This document shows, in pieces, positions 23,182 through 35,100 of a stretch of 64,000 bases of DNA. Origin of the DNA: Bemisia tabaci. Its lineage: Eukaryota; Arthropoda; Insecta; Hemiptera; Aleyrodidae. The translations under genes were made by a program, and so were the position numbers. The stretch's first letter is position 1. Every line of letters starts with the position of its first letter. The notes under the pieces are model-generated. The model ran no database searches, was not told the origin of the DNA, and saw only the letters and a list, made by a program, of their open reading frames with translations. The stretch is taken from assembly GCF_918797505.1 (NCBI RefSeq), contig NC_092802.1:18497883-18561882 (forward strand), in the 5' to 3' direction.

Positions 23182-23442
23182 TTGAATCAGTGAGAACGAA
23201 AACACACCAACTAGAAAAAATGAAAATAATCAAGACACACACAAAACTGCACAGTAGGTGAAGAAGCTAGTCCGAAAAAAATATATTTGGTGCCGAGAAA
23301 CTAGTACTTGAGGGCACTTCAAAGGTCCGAACAATAACAGATGCGTTAACTTCAGTGACCTTTATGAAAATTGACTGTTTTTAATGAAAATTGAGCATTT
23401 TTGAGTTGCCAAGTTGGTGTGTTTTCATTCTCACTGATTCAA
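23182..23442. mobile_element. 261-bp MITE, TTGAATCAGTGAG ends, copy 1
   Basis: Ends TTGAATCAGTGAGAACGAAA and CATTCTCACTGATTCAA form TIRs of about 35 bp that include the AACACACCAACT block. The copy at 36142-36402, which lies in an intron in the opposite orientation, has exactly the same length. Confidence 0.8.
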
Positions 23443-26400
23443 TTAAGATAATTAAGAGACCACTGCTTCCTCATTTAAATTGGGCTTGCACAAAAAATTA
23501 CAAAGTTTGAGGTTAGGTAGATCCAAGTGAAAACACGCCAAAAAAGCTTACAGTAATTCTTCGTCATGTTGCATCTTGCAGCTCTACTCAAGCTGTGCAT
23601 AGAAGGCTTTAAATCTATATAATAGACAAGAAACACAGAGGGAAATAAATAAATAAAAAAAATATAAATGTATTAAGTATGAATGTTTGCATGTAGTAAA
23701 ATATATATGTACATTTGTTTTGGAACAAGGGTTGCGAGCCTCCGCTTCAGTGATGCAGGAGTATGTACAAAAAGCAGTGCATGAGTGAGACATGAGACGA
23801 GGTGTTTTGCAAAGTATGAGTCGCTCTCGTGGATCAGGAAATTGCTAAACTCAAATCAGTAATTCTACAGGATCAGTCAATTAGGTAACTATCAGAACGA
23901 ATCAGGCAAGGCTCTAGCTGATTGCCTGATCAAACCCAGGATGTCTTAAGTCTTGATAAGAACACTATCATTTAAAAATGCAAGATAAAAATCGAAACAA
24001 CTTAATGAAAAAAAAAAAAGAAAAAAGTCTGTCGTACATTGTACTTAATTTTTTTCGCACTGTCTATGAAAAGTTGATTCATAAAAATACTTTGCAGAGA
24101 TGACAGTTGCTTGCAGTGAAATAGACAATAATTCATTGATACCGTATTTACTCGCGCGTAATACACATAATAAACAAGTAAGTGCGGTATCGATTTTGAT
24201 ATTATCTGAGAAGAGAGAAATCGACCTTTCTTAAGTGCTTTTTTAAATTTTCAGGAAGAATCATCAATATTTCAACAGAGTTAGGACTAGCTGTTCAAAA
24301 ATCTAAACAGTCATAATTATAAAAAAGCGGTCTAACTCTATTATAAATGATGTAGATAGACTACTTTGTATAAATATGTCCATGTAACTTTGATTTACAA
24401 GTTGTCAGTTAGACGGATGGTCTATTTTTGGTACTCAAGGGCAAGCACACTGGAATGCAATATTCTCAGAGTGTCTACAGGCTTAGGTGTGCAAATTCCT
24501 ATGCTTTGAAAGCTGAACAATGTTACTATTACTTACATAGACAACTCAAAGGACTCCCCTTTAAATTAATCAACGTCTGATAACTTTTTCATTCCAACAG
24601 ACAAATAAATTTGAAAAATGGAGAAAAATCAAGCAGAGGAAAATATTTCTGTCCCCAAAAAGAGATTCCTCTATTTCGACCGATATTTTCCAATAAAATT
24701 ACTCTCCCTGATATTTCTCCCGACCCTGTTGACACCCTGAAAATATTTTTATGCAAAAATATTGAGCACTGTTTGCGACAAATCAACTTTTTCCTATTCA
24801 TAAGGAAATATTTAATTATAAAATTAGAAAAAGATAGAACTTTCAGCAAAGTAGACGAGAGTTTCTGTTTTTTTCCACTCTACTCCTAAACCAAAACTAA
24901 GGATATGTGCAGTTCAGATGCAGTTGGAATATACTATACAGACCTAAGCATAGTTTAAAAAAGGCTACGATAAAATAATTAATTAATTAATAATTAATTA
25001 AATGTACAGACTGACGAGCATCAGACATTGATCTACTAGTGGGGTGCTATTTACAGAATTAAAATACATTACTTTTTGAGGGGGGAGAAAAAAAAAAACC
25101 ACAATACTGACACGCCAGCTTCCATACTTCCTAACGATATAACAAGCATAAAATGGACAATGTGGCCCGGCAACTAAAAATTACCAGATGAAAAAAAAAG
25201 AAGAAAAAAAAAATCAGGAAATCTTCATTTGCCTTGGCACAAACTATGATTACAAATAAATAGTTTTCTTCATTTGCTAAACTTAACAATACGAAGTAGT
25301 TATTATGTCCGAGGGTTCTGTTTTACAGATTTCATCTTGACTTAGCAACAATTTTTTAAACTAGACACCATCACACCATCAAACTATACCTTCCTCAGCT
25401 ACTGAGCTGTATAATACAATGGTTATATTTTTCAATACAATATGCTGCAGAGTTCCAGAGGGCTGCTGCTTCAAATAAAAGCAGATAACGAGACTTAGAT
25501 GTTCAATTTTCAAAATTGGTTAAAAGCCGCATATTGATGGAGCTTGCTGCAGCTATCAAATCAAAGGAAATGAAAGCTACCGACTAAACTGAGATAAAAC
25601 ATCTGAGTTATGGTAAGTCTTCAAGAAAATTTGATGGTGCAAATGATGCAACTTAGCATAAAGAACACACATTCAGATTGAGATTTCGCAACGGCATTTA
25701 TTTCTAATCTTTTCAACTGCGGATGTTCAATCATTTTCAGGGAGATCAAACGAATTTTGAAAAGAAATTTATATTAACTTTGACTAAAAACTTAAAAGCT
25801 TAAATAGAAGAAAAAAATTGCACTTTTCTGAATTGCAGGCCTCTAACCTCCATTTATGTCTAAATAAATAAAACCTTCTCTGTAATAAAAAAAAAAAAAT
25901 CTACGGTCAGTTTTTACAATCTCTTGAAATTTTGATCAATTGTTCATTGTTTGAGGAATTTTACAACAACTGAACTTGTCCAAATACAAATTATTTCCTA
26001 CATCATCACGAGAAAAATTATCTCGACAGTATCTACTTAGCAAATGATTGAAACTACATCAGGCAAGTTAGAAATCATTGTCCAAGAATATGAAAGATTC
26101 AGTGAAGGAAATCAGTGATGTAAAGCCATTGATAAAATTGATATAATTGATAAAATTGATAAAAACTATAAAAAGAAAAAAAAAAATAAACCACGATGAT
26201 TGAGTTTCAGTCCTCACATTAAAAAAGCTGAGTGAATTTTAAAGTTTTTTTAATAAGGCGTAAACCAGGATTTTTGAAAATTGAACTTTTGATGGGACAA
26301 CCAATTCATGAGAGAAAGTGCTTCTAAATATAAGAGAACGTTAACTTTCAAAAAGCTTGCTGCTGGCACTTCGATGCAATGGGGCAGTGGCAAGAAATTT

Positions 26401-27900
26401 TTGTAGGGGTGCAGGGTTGTAGAATGGTTTCTCCCGTGTTAAATTTTGTGAAAAACCCAAAGGAATCATTGAAAATTCAAAAAATCATTTCTATGGAGAG
26501 AAGAAGCTGATCAAAATCTGACTAATTTGAATCCATGTTGACGTAGTAAGGCGGTGCCTGAAGCCGAGTTTAGCCAATCAGCAAACCCCGTTTCCCCGCC
26601 TGGCTAAGTCATCAGAGCCCGCTTAAATTATCATTTCAAAAAGGTCCCAATTTTGGCATTTTTGAAACAGGGTTTCTTTGCCATTTAAATTTTAAAAAAT
26701 CCTAGAGGCTTGATTCACCTCGTACTTTCAGAAAATGAATTTTTTAAAAAAAATGGGGCCACTGAGCCAATTAAAATATAATTGTTATGAACCATTGGAA
26801 AAAGTAAGCAATTCATAGGTTACTCCTTTAAGATTTTAAAGGCTTCGGAGAAATTTTTTCTGAGTGAAGGTAGCCTTACATCTCTTCCCAAAAATGACTG
26901 ACAACCAAAATAAAATGTTTTCTTGCAACAGTTACAGTAATCAATTTACAAAACTCTCGTGTTTTCATAAAATAAAAGAAAAAGCACTTCCTATAAACTT
27001 ACGAGTGATAAGTGCATGCGTAAATGTGTACAAAGTAACTAGTTAAAATCTTTTAGATTCAAAAAGATACACAAAAGCAAATAGTCTAAACTTCTCTAAC
27101 TACAATTGTCTTTTTAAGGCAATTGAAAAGTCATTTCATTTCAAAGAACAGAAGAACCAAGGTAAAAAGAAAACACAGGACCCCAGACCAAAGATATTTT
27201 AGCAAAACCACATTTTCCCAGAATCTGCGCAAATCAGAGATAGCTGCTCCATGAACCTCTTGAAGAACTTGGTCTCTACAAGTGTTGCTCGTTCACCAGG
27301 GCCCTGGAGGTTTTCAGGCGAAAGTCTCTGAGTTTGTTACGCCAGGCGGCGATTATTCAAAACTAGGAAAATGCAGCTCGCAGCAGAAGAAACGACTCAA
27401 GACTCGAGTCAGAGTACTGATTTAATCAGTCAATAATTACAAGAGTAAGGATAATCTGAACTTTGGTGATATCAGCGGGTGGAATCCATTGAGAGGAAAA
27501 GTCACGGTTCAGTTTCTTAAGAACTAAAGGAGTAAAATACACTGAAAACACAAAATGTCATTTCTCCGTGAACAAAAAAAAAATAAATAAAATAAAACAA
27601 GTTTGGTGGTTTGAATTTGCACTTAATTTGAAAGTAAATAGTTTTTGGTAAACGTTCACAATTCCTCTAGGACGCTAGGAAATAAAAACATATTCTTTAT
27701 CTGATGCAGGGTTCATTTAAAAATAAATGGAAAAACTTCAAGGGTGCACTTTTGTAAGACCAGTCAACAAGTTTTCAGACAACAAATAAAAAATATCACC
27801 TCTTCCTTCACTAATAAACGATAAGGAATTGCCTCCGCTTACTCTGTTGAGGCAATAAAACAGTTTTACCTATGAAGTTTTGTGATGTTAAGCAGCCTTT
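23443..27900. other. Gene-free AT-rich interval, 3' flank
   Basis: Contains A- and T-rich runs and a short AATTAATTAATT tract near 24980, but no recognised exon. The complementary ORFs near 24590-24890 come from decayed CAGGGTGTC-type repeat and low-complexity sequence. Confidence 0.45.
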
Positions 27901-27906
27901 TTTATT
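27901..27906 (-). terminator. Candidate polyadenylation signal
   Basis: The minus strand reads AATAAA about 940 nt downstream of the stop codon of the BTB-HTH gene. Other AATAAA hexamers occur further down (for example near 25675 and 22010) in this AT-rich DNA, so the true 3' end is uncertain. Confidence 0.25.
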
Positions 27907-28845
27907 TGACCCGAAATGCTTTTTGATCACTGATGAAGGACATCGACCAATGAAAGGATAAGAAAGTAGCTACACACGTGCAAATAATTAATGGGAACAG
28001 ACACCTGGGGTAATTCAAAGAAACAAAAATATGAGAGAAGAGGGTGCCAGGAAATGTATGATTCTTCGTTCCACATAGATGGTAAAAATTATTTTTGGAA
28101 CCAATTTAAATTTTTTTTTCCTGCTTCATTTTATCATATCAAGACATTGCAATATTAGAGCAGGATTGAATATTTTTTTGTCTTTCAACAGACAAAATAT
28201 GTTGATTTGGAGGGCTTAAACAATTATGTTTTTGAATAATAAAATTAAAGCTCCCTTGTTTTTGGACGTTACTGGCATTTGACAAGAAGTTCATCTGAGA
28301 CACAGTACATCATTCCAACAAAACTTGCTTGAAAGGTTGGTGTTCCCATTTTCTGGAGCGGCTTGAAGTTTTGCCACGAAAAGATTCTTTTGATTTTTGG
28401 AAAAATCTACATCGTGCTAGAGCTAGGTACTTCTATTGGCTCTGTTGAAAAATCTTTCAAAAAAATCTGAGTTGTCTCAAAAGTTTTGGTCATTCCTGAT
28501 TCTCAGAGCTTCTGCCTCCTACTTTAATGGAAGGACTGAGGAAGCCAGCATATTTCAAAAGGTTGAAGTCAAAATTGCACAAAACTTGATACGAGTTGAG
28601 CTAATTAGCCTAGCCGCCTCAGATTTGCTTCCTGTGAGCTAGCGTCTCACCCAATCAAAGTGATTCCATCATAGTGCAATAATTGAAACTAGGCCCTGTC
28701 TATTGGTGTATCTTTGGAGAAGATTGCTGATGCCACCTCAGAGGGCAAAACAGCAGCTATTGGGCTTCACAGTTAACGACGGCGGACGGGAGCAGCACTA
28801 CCTCCGAAAAAGCGACTTAACCAGCCACCGCCGTCGGGCCAATTT

Positions 28846-29110
28846 TCAGTGCTCTGCCCCAGTGCCATTAGAGAGGATGAGGAGATCGGAGCTGTGAAGC
28901 TCTTGCCGTGAGTCTGCTATCCGGTCATCATAGGCTTCTTCCTCCAGGTCAGGCTGCACCTCGCCAGATGGGCGCAGCGTAGATAAGTAGTTGGCCAGTG
29001 TCGTCACAGTCACATTCAGCATCTCCGCCGCTCGGAACAGTGTGATCTCCTTGCGTTGCAATTTTGCTAACACCTCCGCAGGACCCTGCTCAGCCCAGAA
29101 TTCTCTAACT
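28846..29110 (-). CDS. rib: Exon 8: second HTH and C-terminus
   Basis: Residues 469 (split codon AGA) to 556 and the stop TGA at 28846-28848. FWAEQGPAEVLAKLQRKEI and FRAAEMLNVTVTTLANYLST make a second HTH of similar layout to the first but with low identity. An acidic tail (EEEAYDD) follows. The ORF ends cleanly without a further donor. Confidence 0.85.
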
Positions 29111-32100
29111 CTGTAAAAACAAAGCATAAATTGGTGAAAATGTTTGTCCGAAGTTGCAGCACCTTTTATGACCCTTTTAAAAATGTGTCTTATAGTGAAA
29201 ATACAAGTCTTCACTTGATTTGTTATTGCATTTTCTTAGAGTTAAGAATTTAGTTTTCAATTTGTTTTTCATTTTTTCTAAATCATAGGTACGTCAATGC
29301 AGCGGACTAATTGTTGAGATTGATAGACAAAGCTGGAGACAAATAAGACATAGGGAGTATGGAGTGATCCTAATGGTTGAAATGGGTGCTTCTTATAGAC
29401 TAAGGGCATAATTGATGGGTCAACTATGGGGTCTCTCGTGGGTTGCCGTCAGTTAATCTATTATCTACCTTCTTTGACCATTGCAACCACTCACTTCCAA
29501 CAAAAGGATCCCTTCATATCCCTTTGATCTTTTTTATCTATAGTTTTGTCTATCAATTTCAATAATCAGCCTGCAGCTGTTTTAGAGGAAAGCAAGATTT
29601 ACAGGGTATCTATAATTTCATGAGTTTGTGATTCACTGACTTTCCAGACTTCTTATGTTTTTCCCTGACTATAAAACGTTCGAATTCTCTGACCTTTGAA
29701 CAAAACTTCCATGTGGATTTGTTTCATTTTATTTACGCTGACTTATGCTGAGCAATGTTCTCAAAATTCCTTGACTTTCCCATACTTTTCCAGGTTGCAT
29801 GAATTCCCTGAGTTTCCAGGTTTTTTTGACTCCTGGAAACCCTGAATTTAGCATTGCTGACTATTTAAGCTTCTAATAATACATGGTACATAAATATTTC
29901 CTTCGGTGACAAATGAAAGTCTAGACATTATTTCATCGATAATTCTTGAATGAGAACAGACATTTAATTCCGTTCAAAATTTAGAGGATATTTGAGCAAA
30001 GGCCATTTTTGGACGATCCTGGAGTAAACTTTTCTCATTGAAATTATCTACAATTTGCAAATCTACATTCGTTCATTCGTGATTTCCTGTCCTCAAACTA
30101 TCAAATCTTCCAAGAAATTGACTTAAATGGGAACTATGCAATAACTGTACAAAGAGCAATGATAAAGATACTCATTTAATTTTCTTTTGCTTCTTCATCT
30201 ACAGTTAAAATTTCTTTTTCAATGGCTCAGTCACATATTTATTTGCATTTCATTTTGAATTTCAGAATCATGTAACGACACCAAAAAATTCAAGAGATTA
30301 CAACAGAAAGTATTGAATAAAAGGGAAAGTAGCAGAAACTAAGGTGGGAGAGGGCGCTACAGGATATGATAGATATTGAAACCAAAAATGTTGCCCCATT
30401 TCTGAGACGATAAGTGGAGTATGGTGATAATAAAGGGTAAGGTCAACACTGAACCTTTTTTCTTCAGTAACAATTTACAAGATTATTATTCCAATTTAAC
30501 TAAGGTAGCTTCTAATTAAACCACCCGATTGACTTGACTTTAACCTATTTTCATCGTTTATGAAGTGTGCTAAGTTTGAAAATACTATTTTTCTATGAAT
30601 CTGTTTTATATGTTTTATTTTGAACTCAAAACTTGAACATTGAAAATTCCTCTGCATGAATTATGGATGCAAATTTTGCTCATCTAAGAAAAAGTTGAAT
30701 CGATTTTTGGCAGGAAAATGTTAGTCGACAAGACTACATTTTACAGTAGCGGCAAAAAACTAATTTTCTTGTCTAGCAGGATGACTACATTTTTTTAAAG
30801 TATTGGAAGGATTCGTTAATATTTGTTTGTAAGTTCTGAAGTAATTTTTTCCGCAGGAAAATGTTTGTTGCCCTCTTAGGCAAATTTAAAATTTTGATCT
30901 AAAGTACGCCTTGTTTTTAAGAAAATGGGGGAAAACCTTCACACACTTTCGTTATGGAAGTAAAGAGCCTTTACAATAAGACAAAAATTTAGAGACGTTC
31001 CTTTTTCCCCCTACCTCCCCAAAAATAAGAAGAATTTTTTAGAAAATACGTAAGTACCCTTCCAAAGGCCAAAAATTGCACACAAAAAATGGAAATTTTC
31101 TACTGACACCCATTTACAAGCTACTGATTTAATTATGATGTGCATACCCAGACAACAACTTAAAGTGAGATCTCGAGGGATTTTTGTTTTAGGGAAAAGT
31201 ATGCACATTGGTTGTATTAAACTAGTTCCAAACACTGCCTGCCTCGGGCGCCATGAGCCAAATGTGCCTAGAAATTGGACTAAGGCGCCCAAAAATGGGG
31301 GGGGGGGGAGAACATGGCTACTGGGGCATCTAGTTGTCACACCCTGCCAATTTTTTCAATCTCAATATCGCAGAGCAGCAGTCAACAGACTGTTTCCAGC
31401 ATGGCGGCACAGCCTGAGAATGAGAGGATTCGAGAACAGGACAGAGACGTGGATCAAACTAGCATACAGCATGCAAAAAGTTGATTTGGCTCCTAAAAAT
31501 TGGACTTTCCCGCCCAGGTAGCTTTCGGGACTTTACAGCATGGTGTCTGAAATTCTTGACTATGCTTGTTCCCTGATTTTCAGGAGCTTATTCCTTCGTG
31601 AGAAACAGAAGTTTTCTCCCAATTCTACGAGGATTTTCTTGGAGAAAACTATATAATGCTACGGATTTCTAGATATGAATATTGAGTTTGTTTCATCTTT
31701 CAACCAATACTGTGGCACACATTCAAATTTTTAACTCTAAAAGCGTTCCTGATGTTTACATTCCTTGGTCAATGAATGCCTCTTTAATAGTATGATGATT
31801 TGAAGGTTCAAATATGTCATTCAAGAGGACGATAATAGTGGCTGAGGTGCGATAAACATAAACTGTATTGAAGAGGTACTTAAAATTTCTCCAAAATTTG
31901 AAAACGAAATGGTCTCCAAGCGATAGAACAAGAAATTCCCAGATTTTCCCTTAAATATTTCATTCCCGGATAAATCCTAGTTTTAGAAACCATGTTTTAC
32001 ACGAGAAGGTAGAACGCTGCAGCTCAATCGCAGAGCCTCAGCAATCATGAGTGAACGGATATGGCGGCAAAACACTGACAACTGAACTAAAGCATATGGA

Positions 32101-35100
32101 TCCACCATGAGGAAGTTAGTGATTTAATTTGACACGGGACTCACCTAGGGAAACTGCCGTACAACAGACGGGAGGGTGGTTCTTTCCCTGACAGGACCTC
32201 TAGCCTATTGTGTGTCAGAAAAAGGGAAGTAAATGGAGATTAAATAAAGGTACTGAATTCTCGCAAAAAAACATCCCCATGAACCAAATGAAGCCTCCGT
32301 AAGTGCATGCAGTTGTTAGAAACGAAAGATGTGGTAGAGGTTAGAAATAGGGGGATGTAGGGTTATAGCAAAGGTAGAGGAGGATGTGGTATTACAGGAT
32401 GGATGGGGGACAATATATTCTGGTAGGTAATTCTTCTAAATTTTCACTAAATCACCTTTAAAAAACCTATGAAAATTGAGTGATTACAACAGAGATTATT
32501 TTTTAAAATTACCAGCAGAGGAAACTGCGGTAAAACAGATTTATTGAAACAGGAGCAAGAGCGAGTGATATCTTCCGTCTTGCTCACTTTCCAGCCTAAG
32601 GATGTGCAGCTACTTCTCATTTCTTGGTCTCAAGGATCATTACACTCAAGTATAAAATAGAATACAATTTTTTTGAACCAAATTGTATGATTGAATTCTA
32701 AAAACCAATTATTGATTCAATTTTTCAAAAACTTTTGAAGTAAATCACAAAAACTGTCGTGGCAAGCAGGATAACAAAACAACAAAAAAAAAGCTGGACA
32801 AAAGCTGGTGTCCATAGAAGCTCAAAAAATTGAAACATTACTTGTGTTCACTCTAAGTGAATATTTACAAAAACCTCATACTTCTATGGTGCTTGGAATG
32901 AGAGCTACTGTGACACCATGAGCAAGTGTTCTAGATTTCATTTTACATGATCTTTTAGTTTTCTTTTTCTTCAAATGTTACTTTCAATGAAAGAGGAAAA
33001 AAATGAGAAAAAAAAACAATCTAGATCTTTTTCCAACGATCTTCTAATCTCTGCCTTAATTAACTTGGTTGCAAATAGACTAATTAAAACTATGTTATAA
33101 ATATTCATGTGAATTGGCTCAACATAATCTCAAAATTTTGATAGAAACTGAGAGAATAATATGCTAAAACTAGGCTGCTTGTGGGAGGAGTTTTTTTTCA
33201 AGGCAAGCTGGACCCATTCACGGGGATTGATTGGAATCCGTGAATGTACTTTCAGATGTTTTAAAATGAAAGTTTAAACGTTGAAAACCCACTTACACTA
33301 CCTCTTCATACCAAATATCGCGCAATCTTGGGGCATAGATGTCACTAACAGCCAGGCAGATTATACAGTTTGTAGCGTTTATTGTAATCTTCGATCAATT
33401 CATTCCTGGATTCCTTACCTACATCCCTCTCTCATTACGTTTGTTCCCTGCTGTACATTTAGTTCTCTAATCTATTTCCGGTTATAATCTTTAAAATTGG
33501 CGAAGGTGGAATCTTTTCGCCGTTCATGACATTCATGAAGCCTAACAACAGAAGCCTATCAGAAATGGATTCTGCATTGCGGTACTCTCAGCATAAAGCG
33601 ACTGTAATTTGTACATAATTTGAGGTAAGTTTGGATGTTTTGACAAGAGAAAAAAAGTATTGATTGCTCAACTGACTAACCTGTAAGGATGTTTAAGGCA
33701 GCCATAGGCATCTCGATATCTTCCATAAAGTGTACCGTAGGAGACTCCCATGAGCTCTGCGGCAACTTTCATTTCTAATTCCTTGTTCTTTATTGCTTCC
33801 ATTACTCTCTTGGTCCAAGGCTCCTCCCAGAAGTGAGGCCGCCTTCCTCCGGATTCGATATAGTCGTTCATCTTAATTACATCTGAGTATCCGCTAAGAT
33901 CTGTAACAGAACTCCTCTCCGTTTAAGACCAGAAAATGTGCACAGGATTCATGATACCATAAGTAAAAGGGACTTTAACATATTATTTGGCACTATCCAC
34001 AGGAGAAGGGACCTTGGTCCTAGAAGGAAAAATTTCTGGTAGGTACAGTGATTCTTGTTGAGTTGGATCGAAAAATTGGATTTTGATATTTCAACGGAAA
34101 ACTTTTAAAAATATTTTCGAGACCATATTGTGAGCAGTTCATTCAGTTTCAGTGTCAAAATTGAGTGAGAGATTGCATTAAAATCTGGCAAATCTGTGCC
34201 CTGAACATAATGGATACAATTTTTTTATCACATTGTGCCCGAACTAGGTTTTTTGTTCAGCAAACTGCGAACCGCCATGACTCCTATTTGGTTAGATATC
34301 TTCAGGCACTTTTTGTCTTCAAATGTTTGTAGAATCTTCTTCTATACTATGGTATCAATAACACAATTTACAGTTTTTGTGGACTCTGGTACCTTTTACT
34401 GAGGACCGTCACACATACACAAAAATTTTGTTTTAGATGACCAATTGAATCATACAACCTTAACTATTTTGAATTTGTGGCTGATTTTTAAATAAAGAAT
34501 TTGGCTTTGTAGAAAAGCAAAGTGAAAGCTTTTTATAGGCAGTTATAGATGGTTTCTGCTGGAGTACCTACGTAGGGAGAGTATGGATGTATCGGTAATT
34601 TTGAGGTTAGGTCATGGGGCTTTTAGGGCCCAAAAGAGCGGCCAACATGTGAATTCAAATTATTTAGAGTGATTTAATACTACAATTGTTATGACCGGTT
34701 GTTTTTAAAGCATGTATTTGACTTGTTTTTGCGTAAACTTGCTCTTTTTGGCGGATGAACGCTCCTACTAGAACTTCTTGGCCATCTCAGTTTAATATCG
34801 GAATCCGAAGGTTGGCAGACATTTTATATGTCAGAAGTTTGGCTGGCCTTTTGGGCCCCATGAGCTCCTTATTTTGACTAGTTCCTCCATAGACAGAGTT
34901 GAGACAACATAGCTCAGGGATATCACAAACACAACTTGAATGTTTTTTGTAATTTTTGATCAACTCATTCCCGAATTCCTATCTCCATTCCTTTTCTCAT
35001 TCCGTTTGTTCCTTGCCATATCCCTAATTCCCTGGTCCATTTCACTTTGTAATCTTTGCAATTGGTGAATATTTTTAATCTTCATTCCCGTTTGTGACAC

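Larger units (their letters stand above)
29111..33680 (-). other. Intron 7 (4.6 kb) between the two HTH domains
   Basis: Donor GTTAGT and acceptor TTTTTACAG. It contains MITEs at 29300-29577 and about 33380-33620, and a CAGGGTGTC-class remnant at 29600-29850. ORFs at 31011-31521 on both strands show no domain. Confidence 0.7.

Noticed and set aside
24589..24889. Paired ORFs on opposite strands
   Set aside because: They are complementary frames over decayed repeat sequence; no family resemblance.
31011..31521. Overlapping ORFs of 109 and 128 codons
   Set aside because: They are complementary frames inside intron 7, cross a G run, and have no domain.
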